Of a stretch of DNA of 64,000 bases, positions 49,374 through 61,521 are shown in pieces. Numbering within the stretch: position 1 is the first letter of the stretch; each line of letters begins with the position of its first letter. Origin of the DNA: Mesostigma viride (taxonomy: Eukaryota; Streptophyta; Mesostigmatophyceae; Mesostigmatales; Mesostigmataceae); the NCBI GenBank assembly GCA_009746045.1, contig RPFO01000050.1:754349-818348 (forward strand), in the 5' to 3' direction. The notes beneath the pieces were generated by a model. It searched no databases, had not been told where the DNA came from, and was given only the letters and a program-made list of their open reading frames with translations. The translations under genes were made by a program, and so were the position numbers.

Positions 49374-50713
49374 CCCATGGTCCGCCGATGCGGTCCATTT
49401 GGACCACAACTCACGTAACGTAAATGTAACGCGTAATTCCGTGACCTCCGACGTAAGTGACGTAACGTAAATATGTCCGGCCGGTCGGGGCAGACCCAAC
49501 GTGAATGAAAATGCTTAGGTTGGGTAGGTAATTGCTCCATAGCCCAGTAAATACCACCACTTTCTTGCAGGCAGTCACGTGACTTTTGCTAACATTTTTT
49601 ACCGTTGCGCGCGCGCATAGCGAGATATGGCTGTCAGTGTGCCATTTTGTGGCAATTTAGGGTTCCGCGGCGTGAAATTGGTCAGATGATGACCCCTGAA
49701 CGATGATGCATTATTTTGGTACGTCAAGAATGATCAGATGTATGCTGTTGAGGAAACACGCAGTGGCTATTACCTCTATCTTGGTAGTCACTGTCAGACG
49801 AGACTTCCCGTTTGGTATCGCCGGTTTCCTTTGGTTCTTGGGAGTTTCCGTCTGCCTGGGCCTCCCGCGTCTTTACGAAAGTCCGCTGCGCCATTTGCTG
49901 GGAACGTGGAAGCGTTAGACGTCATCTTTGCACATATCTTCAACATGGTAATGATGACGGATGCATGGATAGAGCGGCTATGGCCGCATCTCCCACTAGT
50001 AGCTGCATACGTGACGTATGAGCATGCCGGCCAGCGGAACCCGGCCAGGTCATGATCGAGGCAGGTACGGCAGTGCGTTTGCACGTTGTTTGCAGGGAAA
50101 CTCGTACGTTCTTACATGTCTTTTGATGAGTAGGATAGTGGTTATTGCAACAGCTTTCCATGCCTGCTCTAGGAGGGGTATTAGCCATTATGGTGCACAA
50201 TTTGTGGCACCTCTTGGGGGGATATCGTTCAGTGATGGCAAGTTGGCGTCATGTTTGGATTCCAGCAGGTTTGGCACTCTATTGTGGTCATTTATATTGC
50301 ATAATTGTGTAGCATGGCATAGTTGGCTGTTTGCGCGCGCGTAAGCCACACATGTACACGCGAGCATTATACATGTCAATTGGGGTGTCCGGGTGGTTTG
50401 ACCAAAGGAAAGCACCATTGGACTATCCAACTAAATTGTCCAATGTTGGTATTGAGGTTTCTGACCCCCCCTGAGAAAAATGGGGGGTGTACTTTTTCTT
50501 GCACGGAAACGATCGTCTTTTGGCCAACTTTGGTTGGAGCTATTATCCAAATGCCTTGATATACCAATGGTATTATTGCATATTCTGAAAGCCCTTGAAG
50601 TGTAGATATTCCTAGTACCGGGGTTGAGGGTATTTGGAGTTGTGGTCTAGGAGTTATGATTTTTTTCATTTTCAGGGGTCAAAAAACCAAAAAAAGTGCT
50701 GGCGGACCATGGG
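49374..50713. mobile_element. 1.34-kb DNA element with TTAA target and 13-bp inverted repeats
   Basis: Ends are CCCATGGTCCGCC (49374-49386) and its exact inverse GGCGGACCATGGG (50701-50713). TTAA is present on both sides (49370-49373 and 50714-50717), and the uninterrupted target is seen in copy B (GGCTTTTAATACATTCTGGG). The TTAA duplication and CCC terminus fit the piggyBac superfamily. No transposase is encoded; the short frames inside are not credible. It is a MITE-like derivative. Confidence 0.93.
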
Positions 50714-50915
50714 TTAATACATTCTGGGCTACTTCCTGCAAGGGTGGGAATGTAAGCTACCCTTGCTCTAGGTGCACCATGCAGGGCACATGCACCCTCA
50801 TGATCTTCACACTATGCCCAGCTAAGGGGGAGTATGTCATGTGGGGAAAGATCATCATGGCTATACAAGAGCTAGGGCATGGCTTCTCGACAGAGAGCAT
50901 CTCTCTGCATGGCAT

Positions 50916-52387
50916 TAATTAATTAATTAATTAGGAACATAACTCCGTTGGGAGTATATGTAGCACATAGCCCTGAGAAGGGGCATATGAGCCTATAATA
51001 CATTCTAAGCTACTTCCTGCAAGGGTGGGAATGTAAACAACACTTGCTCTAGGTGCACCAAGGCACCTGCACCCTCATGCATGATGTATCGCGCTATGCC
51101 CAGCGGTTAAGGGGGAGCGTGGCATGTGGGGGAAGATCATCATGGCTATACAAGAGCTATGGCATGGCTTCTCAGCAGAGAGTGACTCCCTGCATGGGCA
51201 CAACATTACTAAATAAGGCTAGGCATCGTCTGGAGTGTGGCTCATCATAGGCACACATGTACATGATTAAATAAAGCGCGTGGCTTAGCTGGGATAGGGC
51301 CTCTAGGAGGCGTACATGTACATGGCCACGGTCTATCTATTCTACACTACTATTGCTGTATTCCCCTAAGCTGGGGCGTCTGGAGTCGCTGGGGCCGCGG
51401 GGGTCGCCTGCCAGGGCTTGTGGCCGACGTAGATGGCCGCCCCCTTCCAGTACACCGGCTGCCCCGGCCTTGGTCTGCCGGAGCTGGAGGTAGGTCGGCC
51501 ATAGCTCCCGTCGCCGTTGTTGCTGCGCCAGGGTCAGGTCGTCATCAAGGGTGAAGAGAGTCTTCTCGAGCCGCTTGCGGCGTCTGAGAAAAGAAATCTT
51601 GTCCGCCGGGGTCTTAAAGGTGAGAAGGAGCGGGGGCGGCCCTGCCTTACCCCGCGCGCGGGGAAGGCGGTGGGCGGCCAGCTCGATCTCACCAGTAAGG
51701 CCCATGCGATCAAGGATTTCTCTCTCAAAAGCACGCGCAAGCTTCTCGGAATTCTCACCTTCCTCCATCTTGAGATTCTTGACAATGACGTTGAGGCTGC
51801 GCTTGGCGAGCTCGGCCTCCTCGCGGAGGTCAAGCGTCTGCCGTTGAAGCTGGGCTGCGACGGCGGAGGTGGTGGAGGTGGTGTGTTGCTTAAGCATGTC
51901 CGCCCAGGTGGTGATGGGATGAGCATCGCCGGCCAGGCCAGCCGGGGCTGGCTTGGCGGCAATGTCCTTCACCGCCTGGGCGGTGAGGCCTGCGGTGTTC
52001 TGCAGAACCTCGATAGCAATGGCGTTGTCCTTAAGACGCTGGTCGATGTCGCGGAGCTGGGCGGTGGTGGAGTCGGTGGAGGCGGAGGGAGGGGGGGGGT
52101 GGAGGCGAGGAGGGGCGGCGGTGGCGGTGGGGATGGTGGGGAGCTCAGCAGCCAGCGTGCCGCCAAGTGCCGCCACATCTGCAGCAATGGGCGTCACGTG
52201 CTGTGAGAGGGCGGCGTGGAGGTGGTGGACGAAGGTGGATTCGGTAATGGGGGCGGGGTGCAGAAGGTCCTCGGCCGAGCGCTTAGTGAGGGTAAAGAGA
52301 GCGGCGAGCTGAAGGCGGGGGCGAGACCAGCCGGCCAGGTTGGTCGACGAGTCTGAGACGCGGTGGGAATACCGGCCGTCAGCTCCG
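50916..52387 (-). mobile_element. Half-LINE retroposon, copy C
   Basis: It is flanked by an exact 12-bp repeat TCTGCATGGCAT (50904-50915 and 52388-52399) belonging to half-LINE D. It has the TTAA tail, an AACTCCGTTGGGAGT hairpin, a 3' UTR and ORF1 truncated at the 5' side. Length 1472 bp. Its ORF1 is a diverged subfamily compared with B. Confidence 0.93.
51337..52387 (-). pseudogene. LINE ORF1 protein of copy C, truncated and frame-shifted near the end
   Basis: Most of the 355-residue frame aligns with the ORF1 at 42379: LQLAALFTLTKRSAEDLL, LNVIVKNLKMEEGENSE, LAAHRLPRARGKAGPPPLLL, FTLDDDLTLAQQQRRRELWP. It lacks the N-terminal ~110 residues. Near 51468 a shift converts the expected YWKGAAIYVGHKPW end into an unrelated tail (VLEGGGHLRRPQALAG). 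Confidence 0.85.
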
Positions 52388-53151
52388 TCTGCATGGCATA
52401 GCATGGCTAAATTCTTAATGCGACATCCATGGGGGTCCCATTATTATAGGCAGGGCGCCCGTGGCTAAATTCTGAAGGCATCATCCATGGGGGCCATTAT
52501 GGGCGCACATGCGCTGGGGCCGCGTGGTAGGCTAAGCCTGACTAATCTACACTACTGGTATATATTCCCTAGTCTGAGGTGGCAGGGGGGGCCTGCCAGG
52601 GCTTGTGGTCAACGTGGATGACCGGCGCCCCCCTCCAGTATACCGGCTTCCCCCTTGCGCTCTGCCGGAGCTGAAGGTAGGTCGGCCATAGCTCGCGTCG
52701 CCGCTGTTGCTGGGCCAGGGTCAAGTCGTCGTCCAGCATGAAGCGAGTCTCCGAGAGCTTCTTGCGGCATTTAATTAAGGAACGACAGCTACTGAGCTTG
52801 TCCGCCATGTACTTAAAGGTGAGGAGCACGGGTGCCGGGCCAGCCTAATTCCCCCGCGCGCGGGGGAGGCGGACAGCCGACATGTCCAGCTCACCAGTGA
52901 GTAACATGGGGGCAAAAATGTCGCGCTTAAGGGGACTCGGCGCGGCGAATATTTTCCGCGCCAAAAAAATTCCGCGGTACCCTCCGTACCGTGAAAAGTG
53001 GGTGCACGGTGCGCGCACCCCTTGCGGAAGTGGCCATGGCGACTGCTTTTAGACGAAACGTGACAAATCTGGCTCGCGGAAAGCAGAAAAAATGCTCGAT
53101 TCTTGGAGAAAATTAGTTACTGATTCTAATTTATGGTGGGATAGTTGCGAT

Positions 53152-53736
53152 CTATAATGTCGCGGGCTCTTTTTCTTTACCATCGGCAGGGGGGGTCCGG
53201 CCTGAATTCTGTCGGGATGAATAAAGTATAATGGATGCCTGCAGGTGTGATTGTCGATTGTCGCCAGTTTTGATGGTCCTAATGGAAGCTAGTTTAATGA
53301 TGTTTCTAAAGCCGTAAAAATTCCCGCTGCTATCTTTACCTTTCCCGTCATTTTGCGGTAAGATAACATTCGGCCTGCACGATGCGCGCCCGACCTCTCC
53401 ATGAAAGGGTGGCCTTTCTTGTGCGCCTGGGCACGAATAAATGCCCGTTATGGTACGTTCTTGTATTAAACGTCCTAAGAGAGCGCTTTCCTGCTTTCTT
53501 AGCTCGTTGAGCGTAAGCTTTTTGCCTTCTTTCCGGCCAGATGCAGCCATGAAGTTGCGGGTCCTGGCGCTGCATCGCTGGATTCCTGGATGTTTTTTAG
53601 CAAGTTCGTCTGTGACGTGGCTGGCTTGCTGCAGCGCGTGGCCCACAACCTGTCGGGAAGGTGTAATGCTTTTATTTCCATGCTTCTCTGAAATTTCTTT
53701 TGCTTTATATAGACAGTTGTGTTCGAGGAAATTCAC
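53152..53736 (-). CDS. Hypothetical protein in the 9.36-kb element
   Basis: A 194-residue open frame with normal-looking composition (RNFMAASGRKEGKKLTLNEL, then ALLGRLIQERTITGIYSCPG). It lies between the left end of the TTAA element and the nested element. No catalytic DDE/D signature or known domain is visible. It could be a remnant of a larger protein; not established as a gene. Confidence 0.35.
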   Translation of the reverse strand: MNFLEHNCLYKAKEISEKHGNKSITPSRQVVGHALQQASHVTDELAKKHPGIQRCSARTRNFMAASGRKEGKKLTLNELRKQESALLGRLIQERTITGIYSCPGAQERPPFHGEVGRASCRPNVILPQNDGKGKDSSGNFYGFRNIIKLASIRTIKTGDNRQSHLQASIILYSSRQNSGRTPPADGKEKEPATL

Positions 53737-54490
53737 GCGGTCTTCCTATTAAAGCAGCGGCATCATGATTTTCCCCAGACACTGACGAGCTGGCACCTGT
53801 CTCGACTAAAGAAAGTGGCTCGTGCTTGTTAGAAAGGAGGCAGTGTGCATATTGCGGGACACAATGCTTTGGTGGCACATGCGTCAGGTAGGTTGTTCTA
53901 ATGGTCTCTTCACCTTTCCCACTGAGTAAATGATAGCCTTTGTCATGCTAGCCAGAGCAGCTACCCACAGGTTGGCTGGATAAAAAGTCAGCTTATTTTC
54001 TCTTTATATACAGTCTGCGTGTGTGGTCCTCCACATGTCCGGCTTGTTGGGCATTTTGGAAGAGGGTTTTTAATGTGTTGTTGGGTGGAACAACTTGGTT
54101 GTTGGCACAAAATCACACATTATTAGCCTGAGATACACTAGGAGCCGGGTGTTGACAAAGTGTGACAATGCTTGACATGTCAGGTTGATAAAGTGTGACA
54201 AAGTGCACGACAAAGTGTGACATGTGGTGTGACAAAGTGTGACAAAAGCTATACAAATGTTGACAAAACCATGACATATCAGGTCGATTTTACAAGACAA
54301 TTCTTGACAAATTATCAAGGTGAAAGTGTCAAAAAATGTCACACATTGTCAACGTCACGCATTGTCAACATGAGAGTGAGATTTTATCACATTTTATCAC
54401 ACCACAATTAGTGACATTTGTGCACATTTATCACAACACAAACGTTGATATATCACAGACAATCCTGAAAATTTATCAGGACTATAAAAC

Positions 54491-54588
54491 AGACAAAAAG
54501 TGACAAAAAGTGACAAAAAGTGACAAAAAGTGACAAAAAGTGACAAAAAGTGACAAAAAGTGACAAAAAGTGACAAAAACCAGTGAAA
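54491..54588. repeat. 10-bp tandem repeat (GTGACAAAAA)n
   Basis: Nine near-identical decamers within the left subterminal region of the 7.4-kb element. They share the TGACA core with the surrounding diverged motifs and look like a local expansion of them. Confidence 0.92.
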
Positions 54589-54599
54589 TTTTTCTTTTT

Positions 54600-55329
54600 A
54601 TTACAAAATAAGCATTACTTCATGCTGACAGCAACAACGATTGTCTCGTAGGCAAAGTTCGGACGGCAGCCCATTGCGTTGCGTGCAGCCCGTTGTGAGC
54701 ATGACTTCCACGGAAAGCTCTAAATGCTTGCAAAGAATTTGCAGGCAGCCGCCCGTTGGGTATATTGTGTGCAGCCGTCATTTGCGGATGTCATTTTGAT
54801 TAAAAGCTCTCGACTCTCCTGTAAAACACAGAAAAAAGATGCAGAGGTGGAAATAACATCAATGTATACATGGTTGTTGTCAGTTGTGCAACATTAAAGA
54901 GGCAGATTACGTTAAAAAACCTGTACAAAAACTTCCCTCTCTTGCTGCAAATGCAAAGAAGAAAGCACTGATCTATTTGGAACAAAAAAGGTAGCTGCAG
55001 GCAAACATACACTGCGCAAAGAAAACACCTCATCACACAGATTCAAAGACAAACCTGAGCAACCCGTGCATGGACCCTAGACGAGTCCGCCGGCTACGTC
55101 GATGACGACGATGGTGAGGATGCATATGGCACCAGAACAGCCGAGACTTCCTGCAGAAGAAAAACAAAAATTATGAATGTTTATTCGTAGTCAATAACAA
55201 ATTTATTACGGTATCCATTGTGTACGAAATTTGGAGCATATGTTATGTTAATCGATTAGCTGCGCAAGCACACTTCCTTAAGAGGGCATAACGATTGCAA
55301 GGTGCTTAAAACCCACCACAAGGAATTAT
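54600..55329. other. Interior of the 7.4-kb element, no gene seen
   Basis: AT-rich, with short frames only. Some segments resemble the 56215-56380 stretch (GTATAGGGTCCATTG-like and AGAGCATATG), indicating an old internal duplication flanking the minisatellite blocks. Confidence 0.5.
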
Positions 55330-57225
55330 AAAGCTGCCCCACCTGCCCCCCATGACAAGGAAAAACTAACCCATTTGCCTACCCCCATGACGCGGAATAA
55401 TCTCCCCCCCATACCTGTCCCCCATGACAAGGAACAAGCCCCCCTGCCTGCCCCCCATGACAAGGATTAAACCCCCCTGCCTGCCCCCCATGACAACGAT
55501 TAACGCCCCCCGCCTGGCCCCCAATACAAGGAATAATTACGCCCCCTACCTGCCCCGGGCATGACAAGGAATCATTGACCCCCCCTGCCTGCCCCCCACG
55601 ACAAGGAACAACTAACCCCCGCTACCTGCCCCCCACGACAAGGAATCATTGCCCCCCCCTGTCTGCCCCCCGTGACAAGGAATAATTAACACTCCCTGCC
55701 TGCCCCCCACGACAAGAATCATCCCCTCCCCTGCCTGCCCCCCACGACAAGAATCATCCCCCCCCTGCCTGCCCCACATAACAAGGAACACTTGACGCCC
55801 CCTACATGCCCCCCACGACAAGGAATCATTGCCCCCCCCTGCATGTCCCCCATGACAAGGATCAACTACCCCCCCTGCCTGCCCCTAATTACAAGGAAAA
55901 ATTACCCACGCAGCCTGCCCCCCATGTGACAAGGATTAGCCCCCTCTGCCTGAACCCCCATGACAAGGGATAATTACCCCCCCCCCGCCTGCCCCCCATG
56001 ACAAGGAGTTACCCCCCCCCTGCCTGCCCCCCATGACAATGAATCATTACCCCCCCTGCCTGCACCACATTACAAGGAATAATTAAGCCCCGGCCCCTGC
56101 CTGCCCCCCATGAAAAGGCAATCAACCCCCCTGCCTGCCCCCCATGACAAGGAGTAACCCCCACCCCTGCCTGCCCCCCATGAAAAGGCAATCAACCCTC
56201 CCTGTCCGCAACAAGACAAATGTAAAAGAAAAACAAAAATGATGAATGTTTGAAAGTAGTCGCCAACAGAAATATAACGCGGTCCATTGCTACAAGATTT
56301 AGAGCATATGCTCTGTTAATCATGTAGCTACAAAATCGCCATTTCGTAAGGGAGGACAACTGACTGTGAGGTGCTTTCAATCCCATGACAAGAAATTTTT
56401 AAGCTTTTCTGCATGCCCCCATGACAAGGAATAATTAACCTGTCCTGCCTGCCCCCATGGCAAGGAAAAATTATTACCCCCGCCTTCTCCCACCCCACGA
56501 CAGGAAATCATTTACCTCCCCTGCCTTCCCCTCATGACAAGGAATAAGAAACCCGTCCTGCCTGCCCCCCATGGACACAAGGAATCGTTAACCCCCCCTG
56601 CCTTCCCCCACCCCATGACAGGGAATCATTAACCCCCCCTGCCTTCGCCCACCCCACTACAGGGTATCATGAGCCCCCCCTGCCGTCCCCTCATGACAAG
56701 AACAATTAACCCGTCCTGCCTGCCCCCCATGACAAGGAATAAATGTATATGCAATGCGCCTGCCCCCCATGACAAGGAATAAGTAACCCGTCCTGCCTGC
56801 CTCCCATGACAAGGAGTGATTAACCCGTTCTGCCTGTCACCATAAAAAGGAATAATTCACCCGCCCTGCCTGCCCCCAAGACAAGGAATTACTAACCCGT
56901 CCCGCCTGCCCCCATGACAAGGAATAATTAACAGGTCCAGCCTGCCCCCATGACACGGAATAATTGACCCGTCCTGCCTGCCCCCATGACAAGGAATAAG
57001 TGACCCGTCCTGCCTGCCCCCATGACAAGGAATTATTAACCCGTCCTGCCTGCCCCTAATGACAAGGAATAATTAACCCGCCCTGCCTGCCCCCATGAAA
57101 AGGAACAATTAACCCGTCCTGCCTGCCCCCCATGACAAGGAATAATTAACTTGTCCTGCCTGCCCCCATGACAAGGAATAAGTAACCCGTCCTGTATGCC
57201 CCCATGACAAGGAATAATCCTCACC
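55330..57225. repeat. Irregular 30-38-bp minisatellite, ~50 units
   Basis: Units combine CCTGCCTGCCCCC, CATGACAAGGAAT and AATTAACC in variable lengths. Two blocks (55330-56210 and 56395-57225) are separated by ~180 bp of AT-rich sequence. Minus-strand frames of SWGQAGRVNYSL type are repeat artefacts. Confidence 0.93.
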
Positions 57226-60200
57226 CCTCGGCAAAAATGCCAGGTAAAGGGAGTTAAAAACAACAGGAGGCACTGCATGCGATTCCACCTACAGCACGGT
57301 GATATCCTTAGTATAGACCCTATGTATGGGATCGTAACCACTACTCACCACAAGTCTCAAGCAGGAGCCAGTCTCAGCCATTCGCGGGTAGGCCGCATGC
57401 CCGTCCGACGGTGTCAGTCACCCGCAAGTACACGCGCAAAATGGAAGAGGAAACGGCAACACAAATGTATACATATGATGACGAGCACGGAAAGCACCAT
57501 GGTAATGAAAGCATTCAGAGAATACACATTAAAATCTCTGAAATACGTGGCAAGCTTTACCCGCAACGAAACGGCCCTACACATTCGAGCACGGGATGCT
57601 AACTATATTCGTGTTGTTAGTTAAACCGTACGACAAAAATTCGCTGACCGTGGTGCCGTTGAAGGAGCTTGGCGCGCTCCAGACGTCCTGTTCGAGCTGC
57701 GTTACAGCGTAAAGAGCTGCTTGGCTCAGGACTGCACACGTTTCTCCCTCAATGGCTACCACCATGTCCTAGCTCAGCATACATACATCGACAGTGCACC
57801 TACATCGTTACTGATAGCGGTTGCTGAAGAAATCACATCACTTCGAGGGCCTGCAACATCTCTTATTGCACAATCTTGGATGGCGCTCACTGCTTACATA
57901 GAACTTCGGTGAGTGGCCCCGTTGCTCGAGCCCTCTCTGCCCGGCGGCCGGCGCTAGCCCCAAGCACTAACCGTAGACATGGTTTTTCCTGCGCGCAACA
58001 CCTATGCCTTCGTTGAACGCTGGCCTTTGGCGCAAACTTTGAATTTTGGGAAAGGATGCTGACGGGCAACTGTTGCGCAATGCAGTTTTTCCGGGTACGG
58101 CCGCTCCCTGAATGGTACGGCGATCAAGGACGCGATTACGCCAGCAGCAAGCGATCCCAACCAAGCGATACTGTAGAGTGACGACTGTTTCTCTACCACT
58201 GGTAAATACTCGTCATAAGTACTTTTACTTAATTTACTGGACGTCATCTGATGGCTGTCGGATGACTGGCATGGCCAGGGCATGGCCACAAACTTACGGA
58301 CCGCCGATAAGAGTCAGCAGACTGACAGACGGCCGCAAATGCGTGGACAATACTAATAGACGACGCCAACTATCGTCTTGCGCAAAGTCTTGCAAGCTTG
58401 TGCAAGTGATTCCCGTGGTGGCGACTTGCGACTTGCGCGGGTGTTCCCGTTGAAGCTAAACGATGACAAACGAAAGACGTGCTTGTGCTCCAAGGAAAAG
58501 CTTGTGGCCGGGGAAGGTGGAAGACGGAAGCTACGCCAAGGCTCGCAGCCAAGGTGGGAATTACATGCTGTGACTTTTTCAGCAATGGCGGTATGGTAGG
58601 AACGAATAACTACATATAAGGAATAGGATCATAGACTCACTGATGACCGTCATGATTTTCTTAGCAATTAAATCGCCGTCCTTGATGAAATTTATCTAGC
58701 TAGCTCGGAGGGCCAGAAGAAGCCATCGGGGGAGAAACACAGCCAGGATCTAGAATTAAGTTGTCATCGATCTGTTCGCTGGTAGGCACAGCGCCATTCG
58801 GACATCCAGAAGCTAACCCACTCTTAACCGTTTGAGGTGAGTAAGTAATTCTTCGTCCGAAATACTGACAGTCTTGCATCGACTTGAACACGCCGTACGC
58901 ACGTGACATTCTCGTGCATTGCCCTAGGGCCCACCGCCCATGATGCTACATGGGCCGCCCAGAGTTTCCCGCCAAGTTAGCCATGCTCGCAGTACATTCA
59001 TTTTCTCCTAGATACACAAGGTCAATTGTACTATTCAAACCAAATCTGGTTCAATTCTTATGAAAGGCATCGATATCAAGGAGACAACCAGCGCATGGGA
59101 GAATCCGGACCATGGTAACTCGAGCCTGCCGATGTGTACAGGTTGCGTCACGTGCTTATGAATTAGGTATTTAAATAATGTACAGGTTGAGCGTATCATG
59201 TATGCCACGGTCTGCTATTGCGTCACTTTCCTTCTTTTCACAAACTTCCGTTGTTTAAGCTAACGGTTCTCCATACATTCGTATGTTGCATCTGTGCTGC
59301 CATTTCGATGTCAATTTCGCGCGTGTACTTGTGATGCCTGATACCGTTGGACTTGCACGTGGCCCCATCGCATGTGGCAGCGGCGTGGTCGGCTGTCCAG
59401 CGCGGCCAATTTTTTTATGGTGAGCAACTGTCATCATTCTTCATCTAGTGTCCATTCACGAAGCTGTAAACATGCTGTGCGTTGCAGCCACCATTGGATG
59501 TCCGCATTGTAATTCAGTCCAGGGGCACCCAAAGGCCTTCGGGACTTGATAATGATGTTTTATCGGTTGCAATTCCCTCATGGGAACGCCTTCTTTATTT
59601 GAATATTCAACTCCGGTTTGTTTGTTTGTTCGTTTGTTTAGTACTTTACAACGGTTCTACTGACTGTGCCGTTTAATAGTTCTTTGTGTTCTGGTATAGC
59701 CCAGCCGGCAGCACTGTTGTTACCGCCAATGAAGCACAATTGTGAGCCGAAGAATTGTATTTCTTTGTTTTTAACGCTAAAGAGGCACATTGGAGAGCCA
59801 AAGAATGTACACTTTCTTTGTTTGTTTGGTAGCTAGAAAGCAGGCAGGAGAGCACACACGGGAATAATTTGTTTTCTGCATTCTTGTTTTATTGAGCGTT
59901 TGTAGGTGGTGATCCCTCCAGCATTAATAATTGGAATTAAATGTAGCAGTTTGGAAAGTGTATTTTGTGCTTCCAGCTTCTATGCATATTTTTGGAGCCC
60001 TGCTTTTAGCTACAAATCATACGAACTCCTTTGCCGTTGGGAGACTCTTCTGTGAAATCCAGAAGCCTTGGTTGACATGCGTGGCATGGATAGATTTTTT
60101 CTTTCTTTCTTGCCTTAGTAGCGTCTTTTTGCTGATAATCACAGGATTTTTTCACCCACCCCCCACACCCCCCACACCAAACGACTCCTTTCTCTGTCAA

Positions 60201-60525
60201 CTTTAGTTATGATGCCTTCTACCTCGTTAGATTTTATTCGTACCCTGTACGGGGCATATATTCAGTTGATTGGCCTAACTTTTCCTTCGCATGGATCTGG
60301 CGTCAATCTTTCTTCTTTCTTTCTCAGAGTGCCGTATTCACCATAGTAGTGAGATTGCAAGAAAGTAGATCGTAAAGCATCCTGGCATCTTGGAGAAACT
60401 TTACAGCTCCCACTTGTTTTTTCGGCAGTTTGCAACGCAACGCTCTTCTCTAGGGATTCCTGGGGTTTCGCTGTTCTCCACATCTTGTGAGGTACATGGG
60501 GACGAGTTAGGTGAGAATACCCGTC

Positions 60526-60528
<3 letters not shown>
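57226..60528. other. Interior of the 7.4-kb element, no gene seen
   Basis: Unique-looking sequence of mixed composition. The longest frames are 60-115 residues and none shows a recognisable domain. I found no transposase catalytic motif, though a fragmented one could be missed. Confidence 0.5.

Positions 60529-60612
<84 letters not shown>
60529..60612. repeat. (TC)n microsatellite, 84 bp
   Basis: An uninterrupted TC dinucleotide run. Confidence 0.98.
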
Positions 60613-60614
<2 letters not shown>

Positions 60615-61194
60615 CGCTATCTCACTTTCTCGGTCCTAAAATCAAGCCATTACTCACAAACAGCCACGCGACTGCTGTGCTCTCACGACGTCTCATTACA
60701 CACAGCTGATTTCGGGTATTCATCTCACTTAAGATCTTTGTGTGTTCCCTTTGCTGCTTTGCCGGATAACGCATGTATCCCTTGCATGCAGGCGATCTAC
60801 CTAACACAACCATGGCGGACACATTGGCCAGCATGGCGGGGAGGGCACCTGCGGACACAGATTTTGTAGGCTCTGAGCCCTCGTCACATCGCTGTAGCAC
60901 TGGACATTGTCATGCGATAAATTTCTAGAGAGTCCATTTTTTTCAGCAATGATCGCTGGGACAGCCCTATGACGGATGTTATACTGCATTTGTGAGATGC
61001 TTGCGGTTGTACATCTTGCACGCCACCCTCGGACTGTGATTGAGTGCACTCTTCATTCATGTGTTTTGTCAGTAAAGTTTGTCATGCTAATGTAATGCAG
61101 AAAACCGCAATTCAGGCAGCAAGGCAGCAGCCATATTGATTTTAATGAAGTAAGTTTACCTGTGCGTGGTGTTGATTTGTCAGTTTGCTATGCC

Positions 61195-61521
61195 TTTGTT
61201 TATCGTGTTGACATTTTGTCATGTTGACATTTGTTGACATTTTTCTTGCGTTTGGCCTGCGTTTGTAAACGTCTTGACATTTGTTGACAAATCACCTTGG
61301 CTTGTCAGTGTTTTGACATTTGTTGACATCAACATAAAGTTGACATGTCAACGATTGTCAACGTTTTGTCAACATTGTCAACATTCTGTCAAGTTTTGTC
61401 AAGCTGTTGACATTTTTTTGTCTAGTTTTGTCACACTTTGTCACACTTTGTCACACTTTGTCAACAATTTGTCAACAAGTTGTCACACTTTGTCAACAAG
61501 TTGACAATTGTTGACAAAAAT
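61195..61521. repeat. Right subterminal repeat region of the 7.4-kb element
   Basis: Dense repeats of TTGACATTTGTTGACA and TTTGTCACACTTTGTCAAC, the reverse orientation of those at 54150-54430. Such paired subterminal motifs are commonly transposase-binding sites. Confidence 0.85.

Noticed and set aside
53152-53736. Transposase of the 9.36-kb element
   Set aside because: The 194-residue frame shows no DDE/D spacing, zinc finger or HTH that I can see; kept only as a hypothetical frame.
55379-57028. SWGQAGRVNYSL-type repeat proteins
   Set aside because: They are translations of the irregular minisatellite inside a transposon, with frequent breaks.
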